64,000 bases of DNA from Herbaspirillum robiniae. GTDB taxonomy: Bacteria; Pseudomonadota; Gammaproteobacteria; Burkholderiales; Burkholderiaceae_D. The stretch spans positions 124,001 through 188,000 of the forward strand of contig NZ_NJGU01000011.1 of NCBI RefSeq assembly GCF_002213415.1, read 5' to 3'. This document shows positions 26,964 through 35,041 of this stretch, piece after piece. Positions within the stretch are counted from its first letter, which is position 1; every line of letters starts with the position of its first letter. The position numbers and the translations under genes are program-made. The notes beneath the pieces were generated by a model that saw only the letters and a program-made list of their open reading frames with translations, had not been told where the DNA came from and made no database searches.

Positions 26964-27500
26964 TTAATAAGAAAACATTTCCATTTTGGCTATGATTTGT
27001 CCGGTTTGCGGAAGCTTGTTTCCACCGTAAATCATTAACTCAAAGTCTGCACTAAGCGTCGCGCAAGCGCGGACGAAGGCAGTTCGCGATAGGGGATGAT
27101 TTTCATGGGCAACACACTTTAGCGCCTTACATTTATCGTTAATGTGGGCTGAAATGAAGTTCAACTTTGTATGTTCGGATCGATGAACAATTTGGTGGGC
27201 AAACTCGTTTCTGATTTCGCGGATGATGTGCAGATCCGATTTTATGGTTCCACTGATCAGTCCCAGAAGACTGCAAAGATCGATCTTTGCAGAGAAGGTT
27301 GAAAGAGGCCCATTGCTACCAAAGAGTCTACTCCATGCTTTGCTATCGGCATGAAGAAATGACTCCATCGCAGTAGTCATCGCCTCTTCGATCCATGCCG
27401 CACCAACTATGGCAACCCCACGGTCTGTTTGTTCTTCTATTTCTTCGATGAGGGCCAGCATTCGCTTTTGCCCTTCAGCTGAATTCGGATCAAGTCTCAT
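26964..27500 (-). CDS. MltR-like (mannitol repressor family) protein
   Basis: 178 residues, soluble and largely helical. RGVAIVGAAWIEEAM (28-41), GPLSTFSAKIDL (64-75), LLGLIS (78-83), a spaced DLHIIREIRNEFAH (89-102) and many hydrophobic helices match the MltR/MtlR family, the E. coli member of which regulates mannitol uptake. Many distant members lie in accessory regions with no link to mannitol, and none of the mannitol genes is here. It lacks a DNA-binding motif I can recognise. Its position between the Abi-alpha gene and the cyclase suggests a partner or sensor in one system. The 53-base and 44-base gaps fit an operon. Confidence 0.68.
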   Translation of the reverse strand: MRLDPNSAEGQKRMLALIEEIEEQTDRGVAIVGAAWIEEAMTTAMESFLHADSKAWSRLFGSNGPLSTFSAKIDLCSLLGLISGTIKSDLHIIREIRNEFAHQIVHRSEHTKLNFISAHINDKCKALKCVAHENHPLSRTAFVRACATLSADFELMIYGGNKLPQTGQIIAKMEMFSY

Positions 27501-27553
27501 ATGATCGTAATGGGTGAACAGAGCTAAATGTCATATTTGAATCCGTGCCGGGC

Positions 27554-28291
27554 CTAACGTTTTTCCGAGCTACCTGTTTCAGATGCATCGGGTACGCAGG
27601 CCTTTACAAAAAGTTGGCCAAATGGAGTCAGGCAAATGTCATTTCTAATGCGAACAGCTGTTTGCACGTTGCCCACATGGATAGCTTCTTGATTGCCTTT
27701 TTGCCAGACGCCAGCAAGATTGAGGCTATACAAATGATCCATGTAGATGAAAAAATTCTGAGAGTGCGACAGGATATCTAGAGGAAAAGTATTTGATTCT
27801 GTTTGCCGAGAGGAAAAGAGATTTCTAGCCTTGTCATACTGGGCTGTTTGAACCAAGTCGTAATGTTTCTGTTTCAGCGCTTTAAGAATCTGCGCCTCAT
27901 CAGGTGACATGTGAGAAATGATCTTGGCAAATGCTGGATGCGCTTCGTTGACCCTTTCTTTGTCGATAGAGCGGGCTAGCAAATTGATAAACATCTCGGT
28001 CAAGATGTTGTCGTCTTCAAGATAGCGCATGCCTTCGATCGCTGTGCCAGCTATTTGGGGATGCGCTTCTATAAGATTTTCTTCCGGGACTTTCTCGCTG
28101 ATCCGTTTTAAAAGACGCTGCCAGCGATCGTGTTGCGCTGCCAAATAATCTATCGGGGCTAATAGAAACCGTGCCGCTTTTACGCCATTTTTTGCAGCAT
28201 CTCCGATTTCTCTAAAGGCAGGACCCAATAAGTGGTCATACACTTTTTCTACTGGGATAGTTTTCAGAGCAGTCTTAATTTCTTCTTCCAT
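27554..28291 (-). CDS. Abi-alpha (DUF4393) domain protein, candidate abortive-infection effector
   Basis: 245 residues. The N-terminal GPAFREIGDAAKNGVKAARFLL (from residue 23, split here as GPAFREIGD and a following helix) and the central blocks YLEDDNILTEMFINLLARSID (from 90), HPAFAKIISHMSPDEAQIL (118-136) match the DUF4393/Abi_alpha family, named for phage abortive infection. The region around 33-50 could be an amphipathic or membrane-associating helix. The C-terminal half (TAVRIRNDICLTPFGQLFVKAC) is the usual tail. It is the first gene of the island operon, 240 bases from the tRNA fragment and its orphan promoter. The effector role is inferred from the family name and context; the mechanism is unknown. 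Confidence 0.72.
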   Translation of the reverse strand: MEEEIKTALKTIPVEKVYDHLLGPAFREIGDAAKNGVKAARFLLAPIDYLAAQHDRWQRLLKRISEKVPEENLIEAHPQIAGTAIEGMRYLEDDNILTEMFINLLARSIDKERVNEAHPAFAKIISHMSPDEAQILKALKQKHYDLVQTAQYDKARNLFSSRQTESNTFPLDILSHSQNFFIYMDHLYSLNLAGVWQKGNQEAIHVGNVQTAVRIRNDICLTPFGQLFVKACVPDASETGSSEKR

Positions 28292-28530
28292 ACCATTCTT
28301 CTGATAGTAATAGTCAAGTCAGCGGGCCCCTAGATAGAAAGTCTTCTTTGCAAGGGGCGCTACGCCGGAGGCGTCGTCGTACCTAGATCAGAAAGGTACG
28401 GTCTGAAATTCTACGATGAAAACTCAGGTGGGCTATTTCGGAAGAAAATGGGCTGGGGAGGAGAAGAGGAGTGCCGGGCACAACGGCAGGATACTGCGCA
28501 ATGCAGGGGCGCGATATCTGCCGAGAGAAA
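28292..28530 (-). other. Leader region of the island operon
   Basis: About 240 bases without a recognisable gene. No good sigma70 promoter for the minus strand was found near the Abi-alpha start: TTGACT (28313-28318) has no -10 at the right distance. The stretch has some short inverted repeats (such as GTACC...GGTAC, about 28379-28399). It may be the remnant of an element end. Transcription of the operon may start at the orphan tRNA promoter beyond 28568. Confidence 0.45.
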
Positions 28531-28568
28531 TTGGGAAGCTCCTGCTCTACCATTGAGCTACACCCGCG
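28531..28568 (-). repeat. 38-bp direct repeat, right copy: truncated tRNA-Gly 5' half
   Basis: It is identical to 26013-26050. It holds the tRNA 5' end, D arm and anticodon loop, then diverges at position 38 of the tRNA into non-tRNA sequence, so it cannot make a tRNA. Its upstream flank on the minus strand (28569-28610) keeps a tRNA-like promoter: TAAAAT at about 28579-28584 with TTCACA 19 bases further up. Confidence 0.9.
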
Positions 28569-28695
28569 GAGATGCGCATTTTACGCGGGATCGGGGCTGT
28601 TTTGTGAACCCGGTGGCCTTTGCAGGGCTTTCCCGGCCGCATGCCGGGGCCCCGCCAGCCGTTAGAATCATGCCTTTCCACCAGAGGTTGCCGCC

Positions 28696-29097
28696 ATTTC
28701 CATCCCATCGATCCCGGACGAAGAAGTCGAACTGACCGCCATCCGCGCGCAAGGCGCGGGTGGGCAGAATGTCAACAAGGTATCGAGCGCGATCCACCTG
28801 CGCTTCGATATCCGCGCCTCGTCCTTGCCGGACGAGGTGAAGCAGCGCCTGCTGGCGTTGCGGGATCAGCGCATCAGCAAGGACGGGGTGGTCATCATCA
28901 AGGCCCAGGCGCATCGCAGCCAGGAAAAGAACAAGGCCGAGGCCCTGCAGCGCCTGCAGGAAATGCTGGCGCTGGCGTCGGCGGTGCCGCTGCTGCGCCG
29001 GCCCACGCGTCCGACCCGCAGCTCGCAGCGCAAGCGGCTGCAGGGCAAGACCTTGCGCGGCGAGATCAAGTCGATGCGCGGCAAGGTGCGCGACTGA
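28696..29097 (+). CDS. arfB: Peptidyl-tRNA hydrolase ArfB (YaeJ), apparent AUU start
   Basis: 133 residues. [23 protein letters not shown] with the catalytic [17 protein letters not shown] and the basic C-tail [14 protein letters not shown]...KSMRGKVR are ArfB signatures. It rescues stalled ribosomes by hydrolysing peptidyl-tRNA. In this frame there is no ATG, GTG or TTG between the upstream stop (28663-28665) and the GGQ. The first plausible start is ATT at 28696 with AGAGG 8 bases before it. The first ATG (28670) is in another frame. The TTG at 28825 would remove the GGQ. So it either begins at AUU, like infC, or has a frame error near the start. Length is close to the usual 135-140. Confidence 0.85.
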   Translation: MSIPSIPDEEVELTAIRAQGAGGQNVNKVSSAIHLRFDIRASSLPDEVKQRLLALRDQRISKDGVVIIKAQAHRSQEKNKAEALQRLQEMLALASAVPLLRRPTRPTRSSQRKRLQGKTLRGEIKSMRGKVRD

Positions 29098-29276
29098 CAT
29101 CCGCGCACCTGGTGCGCAGGCCCGCAAGGCCGCGTTGCCGGGCTGTCAAAATCGACCCGGCGGCTGCAAGAATTCCCGCCTGCTCCCGATTAACGATGTA
29201 ACATTGACCGTCACATCGCAATGGCCGGTCGATGGCCGAGGCAGCTTGAATTTCATCAACGTAGGGGGATGCAATC

Positions 29277-30212
29277 ATGTCGGAAGCAAAGAAATATCGT
29301 CTGGTGACGCGCAGCGACTTCGATGGCCTGGTGTGCGCGGTCTTGTTGAAGCATCTGGACATGATCAACGAGATCCTGTTCGTCCATCCCAAGGACATGC
29401 AGGATGGCAAGATCGCCATCAGCGACAACGACATCACCACCAACCTGCCCTTCGTGTCGGGCGTGCATATTGCCTTCGATCACCATCTGTCCGAAACCAT
29501 CCGCAACACCGGCGAACGCAAGAACCATGTGATCCATCCCGAGGCGCCGTCGGCGGCGCGCGTGGTGTATGACTACTACGGCGGCGAGAAGGCTTTCCCC
29601 GCGGCATGGGGCGACATGATGGCGGCCGTCGACAAGGGCGACGCCGCGCGGTTCAACGAGCAGGAAGTGCTGAACCCGCAGGGCTGGGACCTGCTGAATT
29701 TCCTGATGGATGCGCGCACCGGCCTGGGCCGCTTCCGCGATTTCCGCATCTCCAACTACAACCTGATGATGGACCTGATCGAGCTGTGCAAGACGCACAC
29801 CATCGACCAGATCATGGCCTCGCCCGACGTCAAGGAACGCCGCGACCTGTATTTCGAGCACGCCGAGAAATGCAAGGAGCAGATCCGCCGCTGCGCCACG
29901 GTGCACAAGAACCTCGTCGTGCTCGACCTGCGCAACGAAGAGACCATCTTCGCCGGCAACCGCTTCATCATCTATGCACTGTTCCCGCAGACGAACATCT
30001 CCATCCACGTGCTGTGGGGACTGAAGAACCAGAACACCGTCTTCGCGACCGGCAAGTCCATCCTCAACCGCAGCTCCAACACCAACATCGGCGCGCTGAT
30101 GCTGGAGTACGGCGGCGGCGGGCACGAGAACGCCGGGACCTGCCAGGTGGAAAACGAACGTTCCGACGAGGTGCTGCAAGCCCTGATCGCGCGCATCAAC
30201 GCCGACGGCTGA
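29277..30212 (+). CDS. DHH/DHHA1-family phosphohydrolase
   Basis: 311 residues. The DHH subfamily motifs are RSDFDGLVCA (12-21, metal Asp14 and Asp16) and FDHHL (67-71, the name-giving DHH). The C-terminal DHHA1 substrate-binding domain ends GGGGHENAGTC. The family includes nanoRNases, c-di-AMP phosphodiesterases and exopolyphosphatase-like proteins. The arrangement resembles oligoribonuclease/c-di-nucleotide-type enzymes, but substrate is uncertain. It stands alone with a 180-base leader. Start ATG at 29277 follows AGGGGG, 7 bases away, a good site. Confidence 0.88.
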   Translation: MSEAKKYRLVTRSDFDGLVCAVLLKHLDMINEILFVHPKDMQDGKIAISDNDITTNLPFVSGVHIAFDHHLSETIRNTGERKNHVIHPEAPSAARVVYDYYGGEKAFPAAWGDMMAAVDKGDAARFNEQEVLNPQGWDLLNFLMDARTGLGRFRDFRISNYNLMMDLIELCKTHTIDQIMASPDVKERRDLYFEHAEKCKEQIRRCATVHKNLVVLDLRNEETIFAGNRFIIYALFPQTNISIHVLWGLKNQNTVFATGKSILNRSSNTNIGALMLEYGGGGHENAGTCQVENERSDEVLQALIARINADG

Positions 30213-30358
30213 GAACCGCGCGACGCCTGCCATCCGGTTGGGGCCGGAGCGCAGGCGCATCCGCCGCCCGGCGTAACGCAGCGCGCCGGCGCGGAGCACT
30301 CCGGCCGCGGCGCCACCGGCCCGATATTCCTTCGCATTTCTCCTGACGAGCTTTCGCC

Positions 30359-32440
30359 ATGCCTCAAAGCAAGGTCCAAGACGACGCAGTGCTCCTGCAC
30401 CAGGCCATGAACCTGCGTGCCCTGGTCGACCATGTCGGCGCCTATTTCTACGCCAAGGATCTCGAGGGCAAGTACCTCTTCGCCAACCAGGCCGTGTGCG
30501 ACATCTTCGGCGCGCCGCTGGAAGACGTGATCGGCGCCACCGACCATCGCTTCGTCGACACCGGCAAGCACGCCGGCCTGCTGGTCAACGACCGCCGCGT
30601 GTTTGCAGAAGGCGTGGAGGTGCACGAGGAGGAGGAGATCAACCTGCTCTCCGGCGAATGCCGCGTGTTCTGGAGCATCAAGGTGCCGGTGCGCGACGGC
30701 GGCGGGCGCGTCATCGGCCTGTGCGGCATCTCCACCGACATCACCCAGCGCCGCCGTGCGGCCGATCACCTGATCGAGCGCAACGTGATGCTCAGCACCG
30801 TGCTCTCCAACATCGACGCCTCGGTCTACCTGAAGGATTCGGAAGGCCGTTTCCTCTATGTCAACCAGCGCGTGGCCGACCTCTACGGGCGGCCGCCGGA
30901 GGAGATACTCGGCCGCACCGACGCCGATCTGCTGGCGCCGGAAGTCGCCACGCGGCTGATGCAGATGGACCGCACCGTACTGGCCTCGAAGACGCGCCAG
31001 GCGCGCGAGGAAGTGGTGGTGGGGCCGGACAACGTGCCTCACCATTTCTGGTCGATCAAGTTGCCGCTGCAGTTTCCCGGACAGCCGACCTGCCTGATCG
31101 GTTTTTCCTCAGAGATCACCGAGCTGATGGAGCTGCGCCAGAGCCTGGCGCGCCAGCGCGTGACCGACCCGCTGACCGGGCTGGCCAACCGCGTGCAGTT
31201 CGAGGAAGAGCTCGACCTGGAGCTGCGCGTGGCCGAGCGCCACCAGATGCAGCTGGCGGTGGTGCTGCTGGATATCGACCAGTTCAAATACATCAACAAC
31301 AGCCTGGGCCAGGACATCGGCGACCAATTGCTGCGCGCGGTGGCCGGGCGCCTGCGCGCCTACGGCGACGAACTGGGCGGGCTGGCGCGGCTGTCGGGTG
31401 ACGAGTTCGTGCTGTTCGTGCCGCGCCTGGCCTCGGCCGAGGGCGTGGCGCACCTGATCGAGCGCATCCGCACCGGTCTGGCCGAACCCTTCGAGCTGCA
31501 GGGGCGCCCCTTGCACCTCACCGTCAGCGCCGGCATCAGCGTTTATCCGGACGATGCCCATAACTGCGCGGCGCTGCTGAACCACGCCGAGGCGGCCATG
31601 TATTACTCCAAGGAGCGCGGCCGCGACCAGGCCCGTTTCTATTCGCGCGCCATGGGCGAGGCGGTGGCGCTGCGCCTGGAGCTGGAGCGCGACCTGCGCG
31701 GCGCGCTGGCAGCCGGCGAGTTCGAGCTGCACTACCAGCCCAAGATCCGCAGCAGCGACGGCAAGGTGGCCGGTTTCGAGGCGCTGCTGCGCTGGAACCG
31801 CGGCGGCCGCGGCCTGGTCTCGCCGGCGCACTTCATCGCGCTGGCCGAGCAGCTGGGGCTGCTGGTGCAGATCGGCATGTGGGTGGTGGAAGAGGCCTGT
31901 CGCCAGATGGCCGCGTGGCGCGCGCAGGGATTGCCGCAGTTGCCGGTGGCGGTCAATCTTTCGCCCAGCCAGCTGGCCAGCCCGGCGCTGGTGGAGCAGG
32001 TGGCGCAGGCGATGGCGCGCCACGGCATTGCCGCCGACGGCCTGGAAATGGAAGTGACCGAATCGATGATGATGGAAGATCCCGAGCAGGCCATCGCCAT
32101 CCTGCATACGCTGCGCCGCCAGGGCGTGAAGCTGTCGATCGACGACTTTGGCACCGGCTACTCGTCGATGGCTTACCTGAAGCGCCTGCCGGTCGACACG
32201 CTCAAGCTGGACCGGCAGTTCGTCACCTATGTCGCCAGCGATACGCGCGACGCCGACATCTGCGCCGGCATGATCGCGCTGGCGCACAAGCTGGGACTGT
32301 CGGTGGTGGCCGAGGGCGTGGAGACGGAGGAGCAGCGCGCGGCGCTGGCCGCGCGCGAGTGCGATCTGTTCCAGGGATATTTCTTCAGCAGGCCGCTGCC
32401 GGCGGACCAGGCCACCGCCTTCATCCGCGACAGGAGCTGA
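30359..32440 (+). CDS. PAS-PAS-GGDEF-EAL c-di-GMP protein
   Basis: 693 residues, no membrane segment. Two PAS/PAC units (about 15-130 and 140-255; repeated YFYAKDLEGKYLFANQ and VYLKDSEGRFLYVNQ) are followed by a GGDEF domain whose motif is SGDEF (about 350), without an RxxD inhibitory site five residues before it. The EAL domain keeps its key residues: FEALLRW, NLSPSQL, EVTES, DDFGTGYSS, KLDRQF and EGVET. So phosphodiesterase activity is likely and cyclase activity uncertain. Its ligand or redox input is not readable. The ATG is preceded by a weak site. The gene overlaps the end of a minus-strand lipoprotein gene by 20 bases. Confidence 0.9.
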   Translation: MPQSKVQDDAVLLHQAMNLRALVDHVGAYFYAKDLEGKYLFANQAVCDIFGAPLEDVIGATDHRFVDTGKHAGLLVNDRRVFAEGVEVHEEEEINLLSGECRVFWSIKVPVRDGGGRVIGLCGISTDITQRRRAADHLIERNVMLSTVLSNIDASVYLKDSEGRFLYVNQRVADLYGRPPEEILGRTDADLLAPEVATRLMQMDRTVLASKTRQAREEVVVGPDNVPHHFWSIKLPLQFPGQPTCLIGFSSEITELMELRQSLARQRVTDPLTGLANRVQFEEELDLELRVAERHQMQLAVVLLDIDQFKYINNSLGQDIGDQLLRAVAGRLRAYGDELGGLARLSGDEFVLFVPRLASAEGVAHLIERIRTGLAEPFELQGRPLHLTVSAGISVYPDDAHNCAALLNHAEAAMYYSKERGRDQARFYSRAMGEAVALRLELERDLRGALAAGEFELHYQPKIRSSDGKVAGFEALLRWNRGGRGLVSPAHFIALAEQLGLLVQIGMWVVEEACRQMAAWRAQGLPQLPVAVNLSPSQLASPALVEQVAQAMARHGIAADGLEMEVTESMMMEDPEQAIAILHTLRRQGVKLSIDDFGTGYSSMAYLKRLPVDTLKLDRQFVTYVASDTRDADICAGMIALAHKLGLSVVAEGVETEEQRAALAARECDLFQGYFFSRPLPADQATAFIRDRS

Positions 32441-32609
32441 AGCCGGGCGGCGTCACTTCAGCGCGGTCCGCCGCGTCCGCCGTCGCCCCAGCCGCCGTGG
32501 CCTCCCCGGGGCCGCCCGGTCCCGGTCCGCAGAACCAGGGCGCGCACACGCAGCCGCCCAGGCTGGCCAGCAGCAGGGCCGTCGCCAGCGTCGTCATCAA
32601 TCGTTTCAT
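32421..32609 (-). CDS. Small lipoprotein, C-terminus possibly frame-shifted
   Basis: 62 residues: MKRLMTTLATALLLASLGGC is a clear lipoprotein signal with lipobox LGGC, followed by VCAPWFCGPGPGGPG. After that the annotated frame is Ala/Thr-rich without character. The neighbouring frame reads GHGGWGDGGRGGPR and stops straight away, which looks like the natural Gly-rich tail of such small lipoproteins. A one-base difference in the CCCC/GGGG run near 32501-32510 would join them. Function unknown. The stop overlaps the PAS-GGDEF-EAL gene. Confidence 0.6.
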   Translation of the reverse strand: MKRLMTTLATALLLASLGGCVCAPWFCGPGPGGPGEATAAGATADAADRAEVTPPGFSSCRG

Positions 32610-32707
32610 GGAAGCCTCCTTGACTCAAATTTCAATGAGGCTGCATTGGACACCGCAGGTTTGCTAAGCGCGGTCAGGCATTTGCAACAAAGGGTTTCCG
32701 CGCGGGC

Positions 32708-33334
32708 TCAGTCGAAGCCGCGCACCCGTTCCTTGTCCATGCGCGGCAGCTCCCAATGGAAGCGGATCGCCAGCAGGCGCACCGAGAATCCCAGCAGCAG
32801 GGAGCCCAGCGTGGCGATGCGCGGATCGATGGCCAGATGCAGCAGGCCGACGTAGGTCATGCCGGTCAGCAGCGAGACGCTGGCGTAGATCTCCCGCCGC
32901 AGCACCAGCGGGATCTCGTTGCACAGCACGTCGCGCAGCAAGCCGCCGAACACGCCCGTGACCATGCCCAGGATCACCACGATGGCCGGATGGAAGGTGG
33001 AAAAGCTGCGCGCGATATCGCAGCCGATCACCGTGAAGGCCACCAGTCCCAGCGCGTCCACCACCAGGAAGGCCGACTTGAAGTGATGCAGCGCGCGCGC
33101 CGCCACCGCGGCCACGATGGCCGCGCAGATGGTGAAGGCCAGGTACTCGGGATGCGCCACCCAGCCCAGCGGGTAATGGCCGATCAGCACATCGCGCACC
33201 GTCCCCCCGCCCAGCGCCGCCACCGTGCCGATCAGGCAGATGCCGAAGATGTCCATATCCTTGCGGATGCCCATGAGCGCGCCCGAGACGGCTTCGGCGC
33301 TGATGGCGAGCAGGTAGATGTAGTGCAGCAGCAT
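32708..33334 (-). CDS. TRIC/UPF0126 family cation channel-like membrane protein
   Basis: 208 residues in about seven membrane segments. Two related halves are visible: AEAVSGALMGIRKDMDIFG...LGGGTVRDVLIGHYPLGW and ...GVFGGLLRDVLCNEIPLVL. The twin GG(T/L)xRD motifs are the hallmark of the UPF0126/YicG (TRIC-like) family, which form trimeric cation or related channels. The ATG at 33334 gives the usual MLLHYIYLLAISAEAV start; longer frames upstream are not coding-like. It stands alone; its physiological ion is not known here. Confidence 0.9.
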   Translation of the reverse strand: MLLHYIYLLAISAEAVSGALMGIRKDMDIFGICLIGTVAALGGGTVRDVLIGHYPLGWVAHPEYLAFTICAAIVAAVAARALHHFKSAFLVVDALGLVAFTVIGCDIARSFSTFHPAIVVILGMVTGVFGGLLRDVLCNEIPLVLRREIYASVSLLTGMTYVGLLHLAIDPRIATLGSLLLGFSVRLLAIRFHWELPRMDKERVRGFD

Positions 33335-33597
33335 GGACGGTCTCCGGCGAAGATATGGATGGCGGGTGGAACTCCGCTGGCATTGTAACGGCAAGCCCGG
33401 ACGGATCTCCTCCGATACGCCGGCGCGGCGTGGGCGCCCGCCTTGAAGATTCGCTTGCCGCCCCTCTTTACATCTGCAAAAATCGCCGCGGGGAGTTCTG
33501 CCGGAGGGCAGGACATGGGGCGGGGGACGGCCGGGTATGGCCTGTTCCGGCGCGGGCGCGACCCGTGCAATGCCAAACCTGAACACATAAAACAAAA

Positions 33598-35028
33598 ATG
33601 AATATCGCCGTCACCGTGAAGCACTTCGCTATCGCGGCCTGCCTGCTGATGCTGGCGGCCTGCACCCATGCACCGCGCAACAAGGCCGAGATCGCCAACG
33701 GCGATCCGTCCATGGCCACGATCTATGTCTACCGGGCCCCGTCGGAACTGGCGCGCAACCGTGCCTTCTATTCCACGTTGGACGGAAAGCCCATGACGCC
33801 GCTGGCCGCCGGCAGCTATGTCGCACTGAGCGTGCCGCCGGGCCGGCACCAGATCGTGGTCAGCCCGGGCCCCTTTGGCTACAACCGTGGAGCGGTAGTG
33901 CAGGCGCAAGCCGGAGGCAGTTATTTTTACCGGTTCGAGACGTCCCTGTCCGACGACCGCAGCTATTTCGCCGAAACCGCGCTGGCCAGGAGGGACGAGG
34001 CCGCCGGTCGTGCCGAGGTGCAGCAGCTGGTGCGGGCCCTGGCCAATTTCAACGACCGCCGGCTGACATATCCCCGTACCCGGTACGCGGCGGTCTCGGA
34101 TGTCACGGCCGTGCCCGCCATCAACCAGCGCGGCCGGGACGGTTACCAGAACTGGCTGCGGCAGCGGTTGCCGCGCGCCTTCGTGGTGGCCAGCAATGGC
34201 GGCTGGTATGCGACATGGGGCATGGGCGTGACCGATATTCCGGGGGTGTCGGACCCGGCCACGCGCGGCATGCAGCGTTGCGCTGCCCGCGCCGATGTGG
34301 TTTGCCAGGTATATGCCATCAACAGCAGCGTCGTGTGGAACCCCTTGCCCGTGTCGCTGGTGCAGGGGGAGCGCGAGCGCAAGGCGGCCGAGGCGGTGAG
34401 CGCCGTGCTGGGGGAGGATGAGGGTTCGCTGCAGCAGCCGCAGATCCGCATGATCTCGCCGATTTTCAGCCAGCTGCTGATGCTGAGCCTGCCGTCCGGG
34501 TTCAAGCCGTCGGCCTTTGAGCAGGCGACGGCGTCCAACTACATCCGCGAGGCGGTGCCGGTCGGGCAGACCGTCCAGCGCTGGACCGAGATGATCACCG
34601 TCACTGGCGTGCGCAATCTCGCCCGGAACCGGGAAGTCTCGCCCGAAGCGTTCGGCGGCAGGATCGCCGATGGCTTTCGCTCCAACTGCCCGGCCTCATA
34701 TGCGTTCAAGACCTTGTCGAGCGGCGCGGTAAACGGCAGGGACGAGCATGTGTTCGTGGTCAGTTGCGGCACGCGCCAGACCGCCTATGGCGCGGTCAGC
34801 GAATCCACCCTGATCCAGGTGATCCGCGGGCGCGCCGACTACTACACGGTGCAATGGTCCGAACGCGGCGCCGCATCGGCAACGCCTCTGCCGATCGACA
34901 TGGTTCACTGGCTGGAGCGCTACAACACGCTGGCCCCGGTGAAGCTGTGCGAGCGCGTGGCAGGAGAAAAGCCGCCTTATCCGATCTGCATCAACGGCCC
35001 GGGCCAAGGCGGCGGTACTGCGATCTGA
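33598..35028 (+). CDS. DUF2846-type lipoprotein with unknown C-terminal domain
   Basis: 476 residues. A signal peptide ends in the lipobox LAAC (about 19-22), so it is an outer- or inner-membrane lipoprotein. The N-terminal part (about 40-135: ATIYVYRAPSELARNRAFYST, PPGRHQIVVSPG, GSYFYRFE) resembles the DUF2846 beta-sandwich found in many proteobacterial lipoproteins. Residues 190-440 are not recognised; they contain several isolated cysteines (ARADVVCQVY, SNCPAS, VSCGTR, KLCERV, PICING), which could form disulfides in the periplasm. It starts 30 bases after ACATAAAACAAAA. No operon partner on its strand. Confidence 0.75.
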   Translation: MNIAVTVKHFAIAACLLMLAACTHAPRNKAEIANGDPSMATIYVYRAPSELARNRAFYSTLDGKPMTPLAAGSYVALSVPPGRHQIVVSPGPFGYNRGAVVQAQAGGSYFYRFETSLSDDRSYFAETALARRDEAAGRAEVQQLVRALANFNDRRLTYPRTRYAAVSDVTAVPAINQRGRDGYQNWLRQRLPRAFVVASNGGWYATWGMGVTDIPGVSDPATRGMQRCAARADVVCQVYAINSSVVWNPLPVSLVQGERERKAAEAVSAVLGEDEGSLQQPQIRMISPIFSQLLMLSLPSGFKPSAFEQATASNYIREAVPVGQTVQRWTEMITVTGVRNLARNREVSPEAFGGRIADGFRSNCPASYAFKTLSSGAVNGRDEHVFVVSCGTRQTAYGAVSESTLIQVIRGRADYYTVQWSERGAASATPLPIDMVHWLERYNTLAPVKLCERVAGEKPPYPICINGPGQGGGTAI

Positions 35029-35041
35029 GGCGAACCTCGGC

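Larger units (their letters stand above)
26051..28568. mobile_element. Small genomic island in tRNA-Gly, three-gene candidate defence cassette
   Basis: Between the two 38-bp direct repeats lie about 2.5 kb. This stretch is clearly more AT-rich than the flanks and carries three genes on one strand: Abi-alpha/DUF4393, MltR-like, class III cyclase-like. No integrase, transposase or replication gene is seen, so it is either a non-autonomous element mobilised in trans or a remnant. Unusually the duplicated part is the 5' half of the tRNA: the element supplies a new 5' half and promoter for the functional tRNA and leaves the old 5' half with its old promoter at the far end. Flanking trmB and arfB are chromosomal in character. 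Confidence 0.82.

Noticed and set aside
28376-28400. Inverted repeat GTACC...GGTAC as an insertion-sequence end
   Set aside because: Only 5 bp, no transposase and no target duplication.
28292-28530. Integrase remnant in the island
   Set aside because: Frames in this region show no tyrosine recombinase motifs; too short.
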